64,000 bases of DNA. Source: JAXJSP01 sp036310005. GTDB taxonomy: Bacteria > Bacillota > Clostridia > Oscillospirales > Acutalibacteraceae. The translations under genes were made by a program, and so were the position numbers. Each line of letters begins with the position of its first letter. Positions within the stretch are counted from its first letter, which is position 1. The DNA is taken from NCBI GenBank assembly GCA_036310005.1, contig JAXJSP010000039.1, positions 13,024 to 77,023 on the forward strand. The letters are read 5' to 3'. The notes beneath the pieces are model-generated. The model did no database searches, had not been told where the DNA came from, and saw only the letters and a list, made by a program, of their open reading frames with translations. Positions 17,280 to 26,838 of this stretch are shown here, one piece after another.

Positions 17280-18137
17280 ATGGCAATTCTTCAGGCAGAT
17301 GGACTGACCTATATATACGGTAAAAATACGCCATATCAAAAAGAGGCAGTCACTAATGTTAATCTGAAAATTGAAAAGCCTTGTTTAGCGGCACTTATCG
17401 GACATACCGGTTCCGGTAAGTCAACATTGGTACAAATGTTAAACGGGCTTATTAAACCGACAAGCGGAAAAGTATTTTTAAACGGTAAAGATATTTGGGA
17501 AGACGAGGATAACATTAGACAAATCAGATTTAAAGTCGGTATTGTATTTCAATATCCCGAATATCAGTTGTTTGAAGATACGGTTGAAAAAGATATTGCC
17601 TTTGGACCAAAAAACTTAGGCTTAAATGATGAAGAAATTAAAAGAAGAGTTTTATGGGCATCAGAAACAGTAGGACTAAACAAAGAACTGTTAGCAAAAT
17701 CGCCATTTGATTTATCGGGCGGTGAAAAAAGGCGTGCGGCAATTGCCGGTGTTTTAGCGATGCAGCCTGAAGTTTTAATTCTTGATGAGCCTACTGCCGG
17801 ACTTGACCCGAAGGGCAGAGATAATCTTTTAAAACAAATTGTAAAATATCAAAAAGAAAATAATAAAACAGTTATAATTGTTTCGCATTCAATGGAAGAT
17901 GTAGCAAAAATTGCTGATGAAGTTTTTGTAATGTACAACGGACAGTTAGAAATGAGCGGTACAACAAAAGAAGTTTTCTCTAACAGCGAAAAACTTGAGA
18001 ACATGTCATTATCTGTTCCGCAAATAACAAAACTTATGAAAAAAATCAAAAACAGCGGATTTGATATTGACGATAACATTTTAACTGTAGATGAAGCAGT
18101 AAAGGCACTGCTAAAATTGAAAGACGGTGCAAAATAA
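17280..18137 (+). CDS. ecfA2: energy-coupling factor transporter ATPase EcfA2
   Basis: A 285-residue partner of EcfA1. Walker A GHTGSGKST, Q-loop FQYPEYQLF (characteristic of EcfA2), signature LSGGEKRR and Walker B LILDEPTAGLD are present. The stop overlaps the ecfT start by one base (TAATG). No substrate-binding S component is encoded in this window, so the module probably serves dispersed S components (group II ECF). Confidence 0.93.
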   Translation: MAILQADGLTYIYGKNTPYQKEAVTNVNLKIEKPCLAALIGHTGSGKSTLVQMLNGLIKPTSGKVFLNGKDIWEDEDNIRQIRFKVGIVFQYPEYQLFEDTVEKDIAFGPKNLGLNDEEIKRRVLWASETVGLNKELLAKSPFDLSGGEKRRAAIAGVLAMQPEVLILDEPTAGLDPKGRDNLLKQIVKYQKENNKTVIIVSHSMEDVAKIADEVFVMYNGQLEMSGTTKEVFSNSEKLENMSLSVPQITKLMKKIKNSGFDIDDNILTVDEAVKALLKLKDGAK

Positions 18138-18982
18138 TGCTTGAAAACATCACTATCGGACAGTATTTTGCGACAAATTCAATTATTCACCGCTTAGACC
18201 CGAGAATTAAATTATTATTAAGTCTTACTCTTATTATCGGTGTATTTTTTATAGACAGTTATTTAATGATGGCTATAAGTATTTTTGTTTGCTTTGCATT
18301 TATGATAACTTCAAAAATTCAAATTAAGATGTATTTAAAAATGCTTAAAGCGATACTGCCTATAATAATCATTACATCATTTTTAAATATTTTTTATAAT
18401 TCGGAAGGCAAGACTATCTTTTCATACGGAATCATAAATATTACAACAGGCGGAATACAAAAAGTAGTTTTAATATCCTTTAGAATTTGTTTACTTATTA
18501 TATTTTCTTCTATGTTGACATATACAACTTCTCCTACCGAACTTACTGACGCTATTGAAAGGTTACTGTCCCCTCTTAAGTTTATAGGCTTAGGCGAAAC
18601 TGTACACATTTTGGCAATGATGACTTCAATTGCTTTAAGATTTATTCCTATTTTAATTGAAGAAGTTGATAAAATAACATCTGCACAAAAAGCGCGTGGA
18701 GCCGATATTGAATCCGGAAATTTATTAAAAAGAATTAAGGCTTTAATACCGATACTTATTCCTTTGTTAATCTCTGCAACAAGGCGCGCTTATGATTTAG
18801 CAGAGGCTATGGAATGCAGATGTTATCACGGCGGCAAAGGCAGAACTAAAATGAAACAGTTGCATTTATCTTATCAAGATTTTATTGCTTGTGCTGTAAT
18901 TATTCTGTTTTTATGCTTAATAATTTTTGGAAAGGTTTATTATACCGACTTTGAAACGACTTTTATTAACTCTATCGTATGA
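18137..18982 (+). CDS. ecfT: energy-coupling factor transporter transmembrane protein EcfT
   Basis: A 281-residue integral membrane scaffold with about five hydrophobic segments. The two coupling-helix motifs that dock onto the ATPases are seen as KARGADIES (Ala-Arg-Gly) and AMECRCYHGG (a Cys-Arg-Cys variant of the second Ala-Arg-Gly). It completes the ecfA1-ecfA2-ecfT set. Its 3' end overlaps the truA start region, so truA is probably coupled to it. Confidence 0.93.
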   Translation: MLENITIGQYFATNSIIHRLDPRIKLLLSLTLIIGVFFIDSYLMMAISIFVCFAFMITSKIQIKMYLKMLKAILPIIIITSFLNIFYNSEGKTIFSYGIINITTGGIQKVVLISFRICLLIIFSSMLTYTTSPTELTDAIERLLSPLKFIGLGETVHILAMMTSIALRFIPILIEEVDKITSAQKARGADIESGNLLKRIKALIPILIPLLISATRRAYDLAEAMECRCYHGGKGRTKMKQLHLSYQDFIACAVIILFLCLIIFGKVYYTDFETTFINSIV

Positions 18983-19685
18983 CGGGACAAATTATCACGG
19001 ATGGCAAGTGCAAAAAAATGCTGATACAATACAGGCAAATGTTCAAAAAGCACTTGAAAAGGTTTTATCATATCGACCTAATGTTACCGGCTGTTCAAGA
19101 ACTGATGCCGGTGTGCATGCAAATATGTTTTGTTGCCATTTTAACAGCGATACGGACATCTCTGTTGATAAGTTACCGGTCGCGTTAAATGCACATTTGC
19201 CTCAAGATATCAGAGTATTAAAATGTGAACATGTTAATAATGATTTTCATTCAAGATACTCCTGTAAGGCAAAAAACTACATCTATAAAATTTATAACAG
19301 TAATATAGACAGTCCTTTTTTGTATAAATATTCTTTGAAGTATTCTAAAAAAATTGATATTGCTTTATTAGATAAAGAAGCAAAAGATTTTATAGGCACC
19401 TATGATTTTTCTGCGTTTTGTGCAAGCAAAAGCAGTATTGAAGACAAAACAAGAACTGTTAAAGAGTTTGATGTATTTGAAAAAGACGATATTATAATTT
19501 TCAGCGTAACTGCCGACGGGTTTTTATACAATATGGTAAGAATTATGGTCGGTACATTACTTGCGATAAATGAAAATAAAATTCAAAAAGGCACTATTAA
19601 AGATATTATAAAATCAAAGCAAAGAAATAACGCCGGTAAAACAGCACCTGCACATGCATTATATTTAAACAAAGTATATTATTAA
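18951..19685 (+). CDS. truA: tRNA pseudouridine(38-40) synthase TruA
   Basis: Converts U38-U40 in tRNA anticodon arms to pseudouridine. The frame is open from TTG 18927; TTG 18951 gives the usual family N-terminus (LKRLLLTLSYDGTNYHGW). Neither start has an ideally spaced Shine-Dalgarno, since GGAAAGG lies 15 nt before 18951. The catalytic Asp is in TGCSRTDAGVHA. The terminal YNMVRIMVG motif is also present. It overlaps ecfT by 32 bp, a common arrangement in Firmicutes where truA follows the ECF genes. Confidence 0.92.
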   Translation: MKRLLLTLSYDGTNYHGWQVQKNADTIQANVQKALEKVLSYRPNVTGCSRTDAGVHANMFCCHFNSDTDISVDKLPVALNAHLPQDIRVLKCEHVNNDFHSRYSCKAKNYIYKIYNSNIDSPFLYKYSLKYSKKIDIALLDKEAKDFIGTYDFSAFCASKSSIEDKTRTVKEFDVFEKDDIIIFSVTADGFLYNMVRIMVGTLLAINENKIQKGTIKDIIKSKQRNNAGKTAPAHALYLNKVYY

Positions 19686-19705
19686 GTTCAAGGAGGTAGT
19701 TTTAT

Positions 19706-21031
19706 ATGGAATACAAAAAAAGACAAACGAAAAAGGTTAAATTACCCAAAGATAAAAAACAATCAAAACAAAAAAACACCGTAAAACTTCCTCAGGAAAA
19801 ACAAGAAGAAAAAATCACGCAAATTAAAATGGAGCAAAAGACTTCAAAAGCCAATAAAGATATTGAAAGAAAGCCTGCAAATATAAAAGAACAAAAACCT
19901 GTTTTTAAAAAAATCAAAGGCGGAAGTAAATTCAAGTTTTCAAAAACTTTTAAAACATCTGCAGTTTGCATATTACTGGTACTTGTTGTTTTAATTTTTC
20001 AAATTGCAACACCCACGGGAATATATGATTTTGTTCAAAATTCGCTTGCAAGTATAGGCGGAACCAATAATATGCCTGTAAATGTCCCGGGCAACAAATC
20101 AATCGGCGTGTTTACTGACAATAATATAGTACACGCGCTTACCGACACAACGCTATATTCATATAATTCATCAGGCAAAGAAATTAATTTTATACAGCAC
20201 GGTTATATGTCACCCTGTCTTGTAACTACAGGTCAAAGAACTTTAATTTATGACAGAGGTAACACAGGCATCAGAGTTGACTCATTATATACAAATTATA
20301 TTAATAAGAATTTTGATGAGAAAATCTACACTGCCGATTTGAGCGAAAACGGTCGTTTGGCTGTTGTTAGCACAAAGGATAATTACACTTGTCAGTTACA
20401 AGTTTTTGAAAAAAATTATGAAGATTTAATTGTTGCATATTCTTCTGCCGACCAACATATTAGTTGTGTAAAATTATCGAGCAACGGAAAATATGCAGTA
20501 TTTTCCGCTTTATCTGTTAAAAACGGTGCATATTGCTCTACTGTAAAAATATTAAACACATTGTCACAGGAAATTATTAAAGAATTTGAAATTAAAAATA
20601 TGATGATTAACAAAATGGAGGTAACTTCATCTTGTGTTTTTGTTCAAGGTTCAAACAGAATGTTTACTTTCAATTGGAAAGGCGAAGACTTAAAGGAATA
20701 CGATTATGCGGATATGTCATATTTTATACAAAATGACAATGATACTGTATGTGTAGTTCATCATCCCTCCGGAGATGCAAGAACCTCAGAAATAGAAGTG
20801 TTTAATAAAAACGGTAAAAAACTGTTTGAAGTCAAATCATCAGGCACTTTATCGGGTGTTTGTTCATCAAAAAATCGCATATATACTTTAATAGACAACA
20901 AAATTTATGAATATAATAATAAATCTGAAATTGTGAATGAATTTACAACCGGTTATCAATATAATTCCGTAGCTCAATATAAAGACGGTGTAATTTGTAT
21001 TTCTGATATGAAAATTAATTACTATAAATAG
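19706..21031 (+). CDS. DUF5711-like membrane protein with beta-propeller-type ectodomain
   Basis: A 441-residue protein with a very basic Lys/Gln-rich cytoplasmic N-terminus (residues 1-85), one transmembrane helix (about 90-108, VCILLVLVVLIFQIA), and a large extracytoplasmic domain. That domain is built of repeated strands of the type NNIVHALTDTTLYSYNSSGKEI, like a WD/PQQ-type propeller. It matches the clostridial family annotated as DUF5711; the function is unknown. It sits directly before cvpA (9 bp) with AAGGAGG at its start, in a core-gene row with truA and pgsA, so a general envelope role is likely. Confidence 0.75.
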   Translation: MEYKKRQTKKVKLPKDKKQSKQKNTVKLPQEKQEEKITQIKMEQKTSKANKDIERKPANIKEQKPVFKKIKGGSKFKFSKTFKTSAVCILLVLVVLIFQIATPTGIYDFVQNSLASIGGTNNMPVNVPGNKSIGVFTDNNIVHALTDTTLYSYNSSGKEINFIQHGYMSPCLVTTGQRTLIYDRGNTGIRVDSLYTNYINKNFDEKIYTADLSENGRLAVVSTKDNYTCQLQVFEKNYEDLIVAYSSADQHISCVKLSSNGKYAVFSALSVKNGAYCSTVKILNTLSQEIIKEFEIKNMMINKMEVTSSCVFVQGSNRMFTFNWKGEDLKEYDYADMSYFIQNDNDTVCVVHHPSGDARTSEIEVFNKNGKKLFEVKSSGTLSGVCSSKNRIYTLIDNKIYEYNNKSEIVNEFTTGYQYNSVAQYKDGVICISDMKINYYK

Positions 21032-21040
21032 GAGAATTTT

Positions 21041-21730
21041 ATGACAATTGTTCTTGATTTAATTATTATTGGTGTTATAATTTTAAATATATTTTTAGGT
21101 TCCAAACGAGGCTTTATGCGAGTAGCAATTGAACTTGCAGGATTTGCTGCGGTTTTACTTATTGCTGTTTGGGCATCAAACAATCTTGCCGAGCCTATTT
21201 ATAATGATAATTTCAAACAAGGTGTAGAAACTAAAATATCCGAAACCATAACTGTTGACTTAGATGTAAGCAGCGCTTACAAATCTTTGCCCGAATTTGT
21301 CACATATATTTTAAAAATGCAGAACATCGATGAACAAACTATTGAGCAGTATATCAACAGCCAGATTGATAAGGGCGCAGAGTCGGTTGCTCCTGCTGTT
21401 GCAGATTATGTTGTCAAGCCGATAGTGACATCCGTTATTTCTGCTGTTTTAATGTTAGCAATATTCCTTATAGGTATGTTTCTTATTAAACTGCTCGCAA
21501 AATGGGTAAACTCTTTAATTAAAAAGACGCCTTTTGTCGGTAAAATCAATTCAGTTTTAGGTGCGGTTGTCGGCTTATTAAAAGGTGTTGTTATATCAAT
21601 GGCAATTATCTGGATATTAGGTGCAATAACAAGCGTCCTACCAAACGGTATTTTATCAATAACACACGATACGGTTGAAAATGCATATATTTGCGGTATT
21701 ATAAATGATTTAAACCCACTTGTAGATTGA
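21041..21730 (+). CDS. CvpA family membrane protein
   Basis: A 229-residue protein with four hydrophobic segments (about residues 1-20, 28-45, 128-150 and 175-195) and the CvpA pattern: DLIIIGVIILNIFLGSKRG at the N-terminus, where the Lys/Arg-Gly after the first helix is typical, and VGKINSVLGAVVGLLKG before the last helix. CvpA homologues are linked to envelope stress tolerance and colicin V export in enterobacteria; the Firmicutes role is unclear. It lies between the DUF5711-like gene and pgsA. Confidence 0.85.
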   Translation: MTIVLDLIIIGVIILNIFLGSKRGFMRVAIELAGFAAVLLIAVWASNNLAEPIYNDNFKQGVETKISETITVDLDVSSAYKSLPEFVTYILKMQNIDEQTIEQYINSQIDKGAESVAPAVADYVVKPIVTSVISAVLMLAIFLIGMFLIKLLAKWVNSLIKKTPFVGKINSVLGAVVGLLKGVVISMAIIWILGAITSVLPNGILSITHDTVENAYICGIINDLNPLVD

Positions 21731-21763
21731 GGATAATGAATAATAAAAAGCAGGAGAGAAAAA

Positions 21764-22324
21764 ATGAAAAAAGTTTTTAACATTCCTAACACCTTATCTG
21801 TCATCAGAATTTTATTAGTACCATTAATAGTTTGGACTTATTTTGATGAAAGCATTACAAATCACATGATTATTTCAATAGTTCTTGTTATTATATCCGG
21901 ACTTACCGATGTTATAGACGGAATTATTGCAAGAAAATTTAATATGATTACCGATGTCGGAAAAACTCTTGACCCGATTGCAGATAAACTTACACAATTT
22001 ACTGTGTCTATTTGTATTTCAATTACACATCCTATTATGTTGTGGATAGTGGGTATTATTTTCGGAAAAGAATTAATTACACTAATCGGTACAATTATAT
22101 TTGTAAACAAAGTAAAAAAGACTCCGCAAGCTAAATGGTGGGGTAAACTTGCTACCGTAATTTTATTTATAACATTAATAACATTTATGGTGGCCGATGC
22201 ATTTACAATAAATACATTCTGGATTGACGAAGTAGAATTTGTACTCGTATCATTATGTATCGCTTCCCTTGCGTTTTCTTTCTTAAATTATATTTTGGTA
22301 TATATTGCAGGAAGTAAAAAATAG
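21764..22324 (+). CDS. pgsA: CDP-diacylglycerol--glycerol-3-phosphate 3-phosphatidyltransferase
   Basis: A 186-residue integral membrane enzyme making phosphatidylglycerol phosphate. The CDP-alcohol phosphotransferase signature DX2DGX2ARX8GX3DX3D is complete: it starts at DVIDG near residue 47 and ends at DPIADK near 72. Hydrophobic helices flank it. GGAGAG precedes the ATG. Confidence 0.93.
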   Translation: MKKVFNIPNTLSVIRILLVPLIVWTYFDESITNHMIISIVLVIISGLTDVIDGIIARKFNMITDVGKTLDPIADKLTQFTVSICISITHPIMLWIVGIIFGKELITLIGTIIFVNKVKKTPQAKWWGKLATVILFITLITFMVADAFTINTFWIDEVEFVLVSLCIASLAFSFLNYILVYIAGSKK

Positions 22325-22356
22325 GCATTAATTAACGAAAGTGAGAAAACTAACTA

Positions 22357-24651
22357 ATGATGAAACTATGCAGCAAATGTAATAAAAGGCCTGCTATGAT
22401 TTTTGTTCAGCGCGGTGACGGAGTTCAAGGTGAGCCTCAGGGGTTTTGCATAACCTGTGCAAAAGAACTCGGTATTAAGCCGATTGACGATATGTTAAAG
22501 CAAATGAACATCCCCGAAGAAGATTTTAACGCTATGGCAGAACAATTGACTGAGCAAATGAATAATCTTGTTGTACCTGACGGTGAAAGCGAAGAAGATT
22601 TTGAAATCGGCGGTGCTCAATCTATGAATTTTTTACAGCAACTTTTCGGCGGTAATAATCAGACTGATAACAGCACATCCCCAAAGGGTGAAGAAAAATC
22701 TCAAAAAAAGACAAACAATGAGAAGAAAAAGAAATATTTAAATTCATACTGCACTAATTTGACAAGCAAAGCAAAAGAAGGCGCTATTGATAAAATCATA
22801 GGCAGAACTCGGGAAATTGACCGTGTTATACAGATATTGTCCCGTCGTTCTAAAAATAATCCTTGTCTTATAGGTGAGCCGGGTGTCGGTAAAACTGCAA
22901 TCGCAGAAGGACTTGCTCAAAAAATTGTTGACGGTCAAGTACCAGCTCGTTTATTTGATAAGGAAATATATTTGCTTGATTTGACTGCTTTAGTTGCCGG
23001 AACGCAATTCAGAGGTCAGTTTGAAAGCAGGGTTAAAGGCTTAATTGATGAAATCAAGCATTTTGGTAACATTATATTATTTATAGATGAAGTTCATAAT
23101 ATGGTAGGTGCCGGCGACTCCGCTGAAGGCTCTATGAATGCAGCAAATATATTAAAACCCGCCCTTTCAAGAGGAGAAATTCAGGTAATCGGTGCAACTA
23201 CTTTTAAAGAATACAGAAAGTATATAGAAAAAGATGCTGCACTTGAAAGAAGATTTCAGCCTGTTACGGTTGAAGAACCGAGCATTGAACAAACAACGCA
23301 AATGCTATTAGGTGTTAAGCATTATTACGAGGCTTATCACGGTGTAGTTTTAAGTGATGAAATTATCAAAAAAGCAGTAGTTTTATCGGAAAGATATATT
23401 AATGACAGATTTTTACCCGACAAGGCTATTGACTTGATTGACGAGGCAAGCGCTGCGACCTCTTTGAGAAACAAGGCTGTTGATGAACTTGCAGGTTACA
23501 CCCGCTCATTAAAAGACATACAAATTGAAGAAGAGGAAGAAACCTCAAAAGTTGAAAATGTAAATTATGAAAAACTTGCATCTTTGCGCTCACAGATAGT
23601 GCAATTGCAAGAAAAAATCAATGAGATTTCTCCGAAAGCCGGAATACAGACGGAAGTAACCGATGATGATTTAGCAAAAGTTATTGAACTCTGGACCGGT
23701 ATTCCCGCATCAAAAGTTAAAGAAAGCGATCTTAAAAAACTTGCTTTACTTGAAGAAAATATTAAAAAGCATATTATCGGTCAGGACAATGCAGTAGAGG
23801 AAATCTGTGCTGCTGTAAGGCGCTCAAGGGTACAGATTAACCCTGTCAGAAAACCGGCATCTTTTATATTCGTAGGTCCCACCGGTGTCGGAAAAACCGA
23901 ACTTGTAAAAGTGCTTGCAAATGAATTATTCAGTTCACCCGAAACGCTGATAAGACTTGATATGACTGAATTTATGGAAAAACATTCTGTATCAAAAATA
24001 ATCGGCGCCCCTCCGGGATATGTCGGATACGACGAGGCAGGACAACTTACGGAAAAAGTAAGAAGAAAACCTTATTCGGTCTTACTGTTTGATGAAATTG
24101 AAAAAGCGCATCCAGATGTACTGAATATATTATTGCAGATTTTAGACGAAGGCAGAATTACCGATGCACAAGGCAGAGTGGTTAATTTTGAAAATACTGT
24201 AATTGTAATGACATCTAATGCAGGAAGCGAGCAAAAAGGCGGCTCTGTTGGTTTTGGTAAAACAAGTTATGATATGACCAAAGAAAAGGTTATGAAATCA
24301 CTTGAAGAATTTTTAAGACCGGAATTTTTAGGCAGAGTTGACGAAATCATTATCTTTTCATCATTAACTAATGAAAATTTAGAGAAAATCGCAGCCCTTA
24401 TGTTAGATAAACTGACTCCTGTACTTTTAGAAAAAGGAATTCGTTTTAAATATACACCTGAGGTTTGTAAAGTTCTTGCATCGATGTGCGACGGACAAAC
24501 AAGAGGAGCAAGAGATTTAAGAAAAGTCATCCGCAAAGAAGTTGAAGATAAGATTTCTTCTGCAATAATTGAAAAATGTGATGAAAAAATCGAAGGTATT
24601 GCTTTAAGTGTTGATGAAAATAAAGATAAAATTGAAATAAATATTTTATAA
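22357..24651 (+). CDS. ClpE/ClpC-like ATP-dependent Clp protease ATP-binding subunit
   Basis: A 764-residue two-domain AAA+ unfoldase. The N-terminus has a treble-clef-like zinc motif, CSKC and CITC separated by about 22 residues, as in ClpE, instead of the double Clp-N repeat of ClpC. AAA domain 1 has GEPGVGKTA and LFIDEVHNM. A short linker with a UVR-like helix (NYEKLASLRSQI) follows, then AAA domain 2 with GPTGVGKTE and LLFDEIEKAHPD. It likely feeds proteins to ClpP or disaggregates them under stress. No CtsR box was recognised upstream. The following gap carries the tRNA-Gly promoter. Confidence 0.85.
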   Translation: MMKLCSKCNKRPAMIFVQRGDGVQGEPQGFCITCAKELGIKPIDDMLKQMNIPEEDFNAMAEQLTEQMNNLVVPDGESEEDFEIGGAQSMNFLQQLFGGNNQTDNSTSPKGEEKSQKKTNNEKKKKYLNSYCTNLTSKAKEGAIDKIIGRTREIDRVIQILSRRSKNNPCLIGEPGVGKTAIAEGLAQKIVDGQVPARLFDKEIYLLDLTALVAGTQFRGQFESRVKGLIDEIKHFGNIILFIDEVHNMVGAGDSAEGSMNAANILKPALSRGEIQVIGATTFKEYRKYIEKDAALERRFQPVTVEEPSIEQTTQMLLGVKHYYEAYHGVVLSDEIIKKAVVLSERYINDRFLPDKAIDLIDEASAATSLRNKAVDELAGYTRSLKDIQIEEEEETSKVENVNYEKLASLRSQIVQLQEKINEISPKAGIQTEVTDDDLAKVIELWTGIPASKVKESDLKKLALLEENIKKHIIGQDNAVEEICAAVRRSRVQINPVRKPASFIFVGPTGVGKTELVKVLANELFSSPETLIRLDMTEFMEKHSVSKIIGAPPGYVGYDEAGQLTEKVRRKPYSVLLFDEIEKAHPDVLNILLQILDEGRITDAQGRVVNFENTVIVMTSNAGSEQKGGSVGFGKTSYDMTKEKVMKSLEEFLRPEFLGRVDEIIIFSSLTNENLEKIAALMLDKLTPVLLEKGIRFKYTPEVCKVLASMCDGQTRGARDLRKVIRKEVEDKISSAIIEKCDEKIEGIALSVDENKDKIEINIL

Positions 24652-24655
24652 ACAC

Positions 24656-24696
24656 TTGACATCGCGACGAATAAGTGATAAAATACAATTCGTCGC
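24656..24696 (+). promoter_or_regulatory. tRNA-Gly promoter with embedded inverted repeat
   Basis: TTGACA (24656-24661), 17-nt spacer, TAAAAT (24679-24684). A perfect 9-bp inverted repeat (GCGACGAAT at 24664-24672, ATTCGTCGC at 24688-24696) brackets the -10 element. Confidence 0.75.
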
Positions 24697-24702
24697 AGAT
24701 AT

Positions 24703-24776
24703 GCGGGTGTAGTTCAATGGTAGAATGTCAGCCTTCCAAGCTGAACACGTGAGTTCGATTCTCATCACCCGCTCCA
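24703..24776 (+). tRNA. tRNA-Gly (TCC anticodon)
   Basis: A 7-bp acceptor stem (GCGGGTG/CACCCGC), anticodon loop CTTCCAA giving anticodon TCC, a T-arm with GTTCGATTC, and encoded CCA at 24774-24776. It reads GGA codons and, by wobble, other glycine codons. Confidence 0.95.
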
Positions 24777-24782
24777 TTAAAT

Positions 24783-24817
24783 AAAAGAACACGGATAAGA
24801 TTTATCCGTGTTCTTTT
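24783..24817. terminator. bidirectional intrinsic terminator
   Basis: A 16-bp perfect stem (24783-24798 and 24802-24817, arms AAAAGAACACGGATAA) with a 3-nt loop. It ends the tRNA-Gly transcript and overlaps the stop codon of the convergent phosphoesterase gene. Confidence 0.9.
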
Positions 24818-25682
24818 ATTTTGATTTTAAAATTGCAATTACAACTTCGGGGTTATTATTTATTCTTGCAGGGAAAGATCTGTTGCGCAGTCCCCTGCTT
24901 ACAATCATATTAGTATTGCCTTTATTATAAATTCCGCTTGTGTATTTTGGAAACAAGCCCTGATGAGGAGCATAGAGTCCTCCGATATACGGAATTCTTA
25001 TTTGACCTCCGTGGGCATGTCCGCAAAAAACAAGATTCAAGTTGTGATTGCAATAAAGTTCGAACTTTTCAGGTCTGTGTGACAACAAAATTTTATAATT
25101 ATCACTGCTGTAATCTAATGAATCAAGATAATTATTCAGATTTGTTTCATCATCGGTGTATCCGTAAAGATAACTGAAAGTCGGATCATTTACACCTAAA
25201 ATATCAATCTTAGCACCGTTTTTATTTATTACCGTCTGACTGTTTTCAAGTACAGTCACATTAAAGTTGATAATCTTTGATTTAAACTCTGCGTATTCTT
25301 CCGTCAATCTATACTCATGATTACCGTTTACATAGTAAATCGGAGCATAGTTTTGTATTTGTTTTATAAAATCGACAGATATATCAACATCAGGATGATA
25401 TGAGTCAATTATATCTCCGGTAATAACAATAATATCAGGAGAGTTTTTAATAACGACATCAATTAAATCTTGATTGTTTTCTCCAAATACCGAGTTGTGC
25501 AAATCAGATATTTGCATAATTTTGAAATTATTAAATTCTTTTGGAATATTGCTGTCATTTACATAAATTTCACTTACATCTATTTTTTTATTTTCAAAAT
25601 GAACATAAATACTAAGCGCTGTTATTAAAACAATTAAAATAATACTCGCAATAATCATCGTCTTTTTTTTAATCTTTCTCAT
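24816..25682 (-). CDS. membrane-anchored metallophosphoesterase (YkuE-like)
   Basis: A 288-residue calcineurin-like phosphoesterase with an N-terminal membrane helix (about residues 7-27). The dimetal motifs are in order: ISDLHNS, TGDIID, NGNHEY, LSHRPE and GHAHGGQIRIP. The GHAHGGQ-x-R form is typical of the YkuE/YaeI group, some of which hydrolyse lipid head groups or nucleotides at the membrane. Its ATG overlaps the rmuC stop by 4 bp (ATGA), so the two are co-transcribed. Confidence 0.88.
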   Translation of the reverse strand: MRKIKKKTMIIASIILIVLITALSIYVHFENKKIDVSEIYVNDSNIPKEFNNFKIMQISDLHNSVFGENNQDLIDVVIKNSPDIIVITGDIIDSYHPDVDISVDFIKQIQNYAPIYYVNGNHEYRLTEEYAEFKSKIINFNVTVLENSQTVINKNGAKIDILGVNDPTFSYLYGYTDDETNLNNYLDSLDYSSDNYKILLSHRPEKFELYCNHNLNLVFCGHAHGGQIRIPYIGGLYAPHQGLFPKYTSGIYNKGNTNMIVSRGLRNRSFPARINNNPEVVIAILKSK

Positions 25683-26671
25683 TGATTATCAATGCCATTC
25701 AACAAAGCATCAGCCTCGTTAGGCTCAAGTTTTTCAACATCTTTTAATTTCTTTTGAATAATTGAATTCCTTTTTTCTGCATCTTCAATTGCATTAGTTG
25801 CCTCATTAAGTTTTCTTTTTGCTTTTTCAAAATTGGCACTAAACAACTCATACTGTTGCTTTGCGGCGCCTAACACTCGCCACACCTCTGCAGCCCTTTT
25901 ATCCAATGTAATTGTTCTGAAACCGACTTGCAAGGTGTTTAAAAACGCAGTAATTGTTGTAGGTCCGCATACCATTACCCTATATTTACGCTGTATTTCC
26001 TCGCTAAGTCCGGGTATTCTTAAAACCTCTGCGTAAAGTCCCTCTGTCGGCAAAAACATTATAGCAAAATCAGTAGTTTTAGGAACATCTATGTACAGTT
26101 TTGAAATATCCGCCGCCTCGCTTTTCACAGTTCTTTCAAGGCTTTTGATACTCTCCTGAACTGCAACTCTGTCTGCATTTTCAGATGCTTGTACAAGTCT
26201 TAAATAATCTTCCTGCGGAAATTTAGAATCTATCGGTAAATATGCAAATTTTCCGTCTTCCTCTCTTGAGGGAATTTTAATGGCAAATTCTACTCTTTCG
26301 GCATTATTTTTGATTGATACATTCTTTTCATATTGGTCATTAGTTAAAATCTGTTCCAAAATGTTACCAAGTTGAATTTCGGCCCATGTGCCTCTGGCTT
26401 TAACATTAGTCAGCAGTCTTTGCAAATTGCTTACACTACTGCTTAAATTTCTCATTTCACCGATTGATTTATATACTTCGTTTAATTGTTTTACAATATT
26501 CAGATTTACATCGTTCAAGCCTTGTCGCAGTTCTACCCTGTTCTGCCCCATTTGGTTTGAAAATTCAGTTTTTAATTTATCTTCAAGCGATTTATTATTT
26601 CTTTTTAAAAGTAAAACTACAAGTAAAACAACTGTCAGTACCAACAATGCAATAATAATATAATCAGTCAA
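25679..26671 (-). CDS. rmuC: DNA recombination protein RmuC
   Basis: About 330 residues from TTG 26671, preceded by AGAGGTG at good spacing; the frame is open to ATG 26692 with no Shine-Dalgarno. One N-terminal transmembrane helix (YIIIALLVLTVVLLVVLLL) is followed by a coiled-coil stretch. The RmuC nuclease-like core then has the motifs GTWAEIQLG, YLPIDSKFPQEDY and MFLPTEGLYAE. RmuC limits inversions at repeats in E. coli; the mechanism is not settled. Confidence 0.9.
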   Translation of the reverse strand: MTDYIIIALLVLTVVLLVVLLLKRNNKSLEDKLKTEFSNQMGQNRVELRQGLNDVNLNIVKQLNEVYKSIGEMRNLSSSVSNLQRLLTNVKARGTWAEIQLGNILEQILTNDQYEKNVSIKNNAERVEFAIKIPSREEDGKFAYLPIDSKFPQEDYLRLVQASENADRVAVQESIKSLERTVKSEAADISKLYIDVPKTTDFAIMFLPTEGLYAEVLRIPGLSEEIQRKYRVMVCGPTTITAFLNTLQVGFRTITLDKRAAEVWRVLGAAKQQYELFSANFEKAKRKLNEATNAIEDAEKRNSIIQKKLKDVEKLEPNEADALLNGIDNQ

Positions 26672-26804
26672 ACATATCACCTCTGTAATCATTTGGTGTC
26701 GAAATAGTGTTTTTAAAAAACTATTTTAACTATTAATAACCATTATACACAACAAATATTATAAAATCAAATTTTACAACTAAATTAAATTAAATAAAAT
26801 GATA

Positions 26805-26832
26805 TTGAATTTACCGCAAATTGTGTTATACT
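26805..26832 (+). promoter_or_regulatory. sigma-A-type promoter of the structured RNA
   Basis: TTGAAT (26805-26810), 16-nt spacer, TATACT (26827-26832). The expected start of transcription falls at about 26839, exactly the first base of the long stem described next. Confidence 0.75.
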
Positions 26833-26838
26833 AATTAT

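Noticed and set aside
16425..18982. Dedicated vitamin transporter
   Set aside because: No S component or riboswitch is next to the ECF genes, so a single substrate cannot be assigned.
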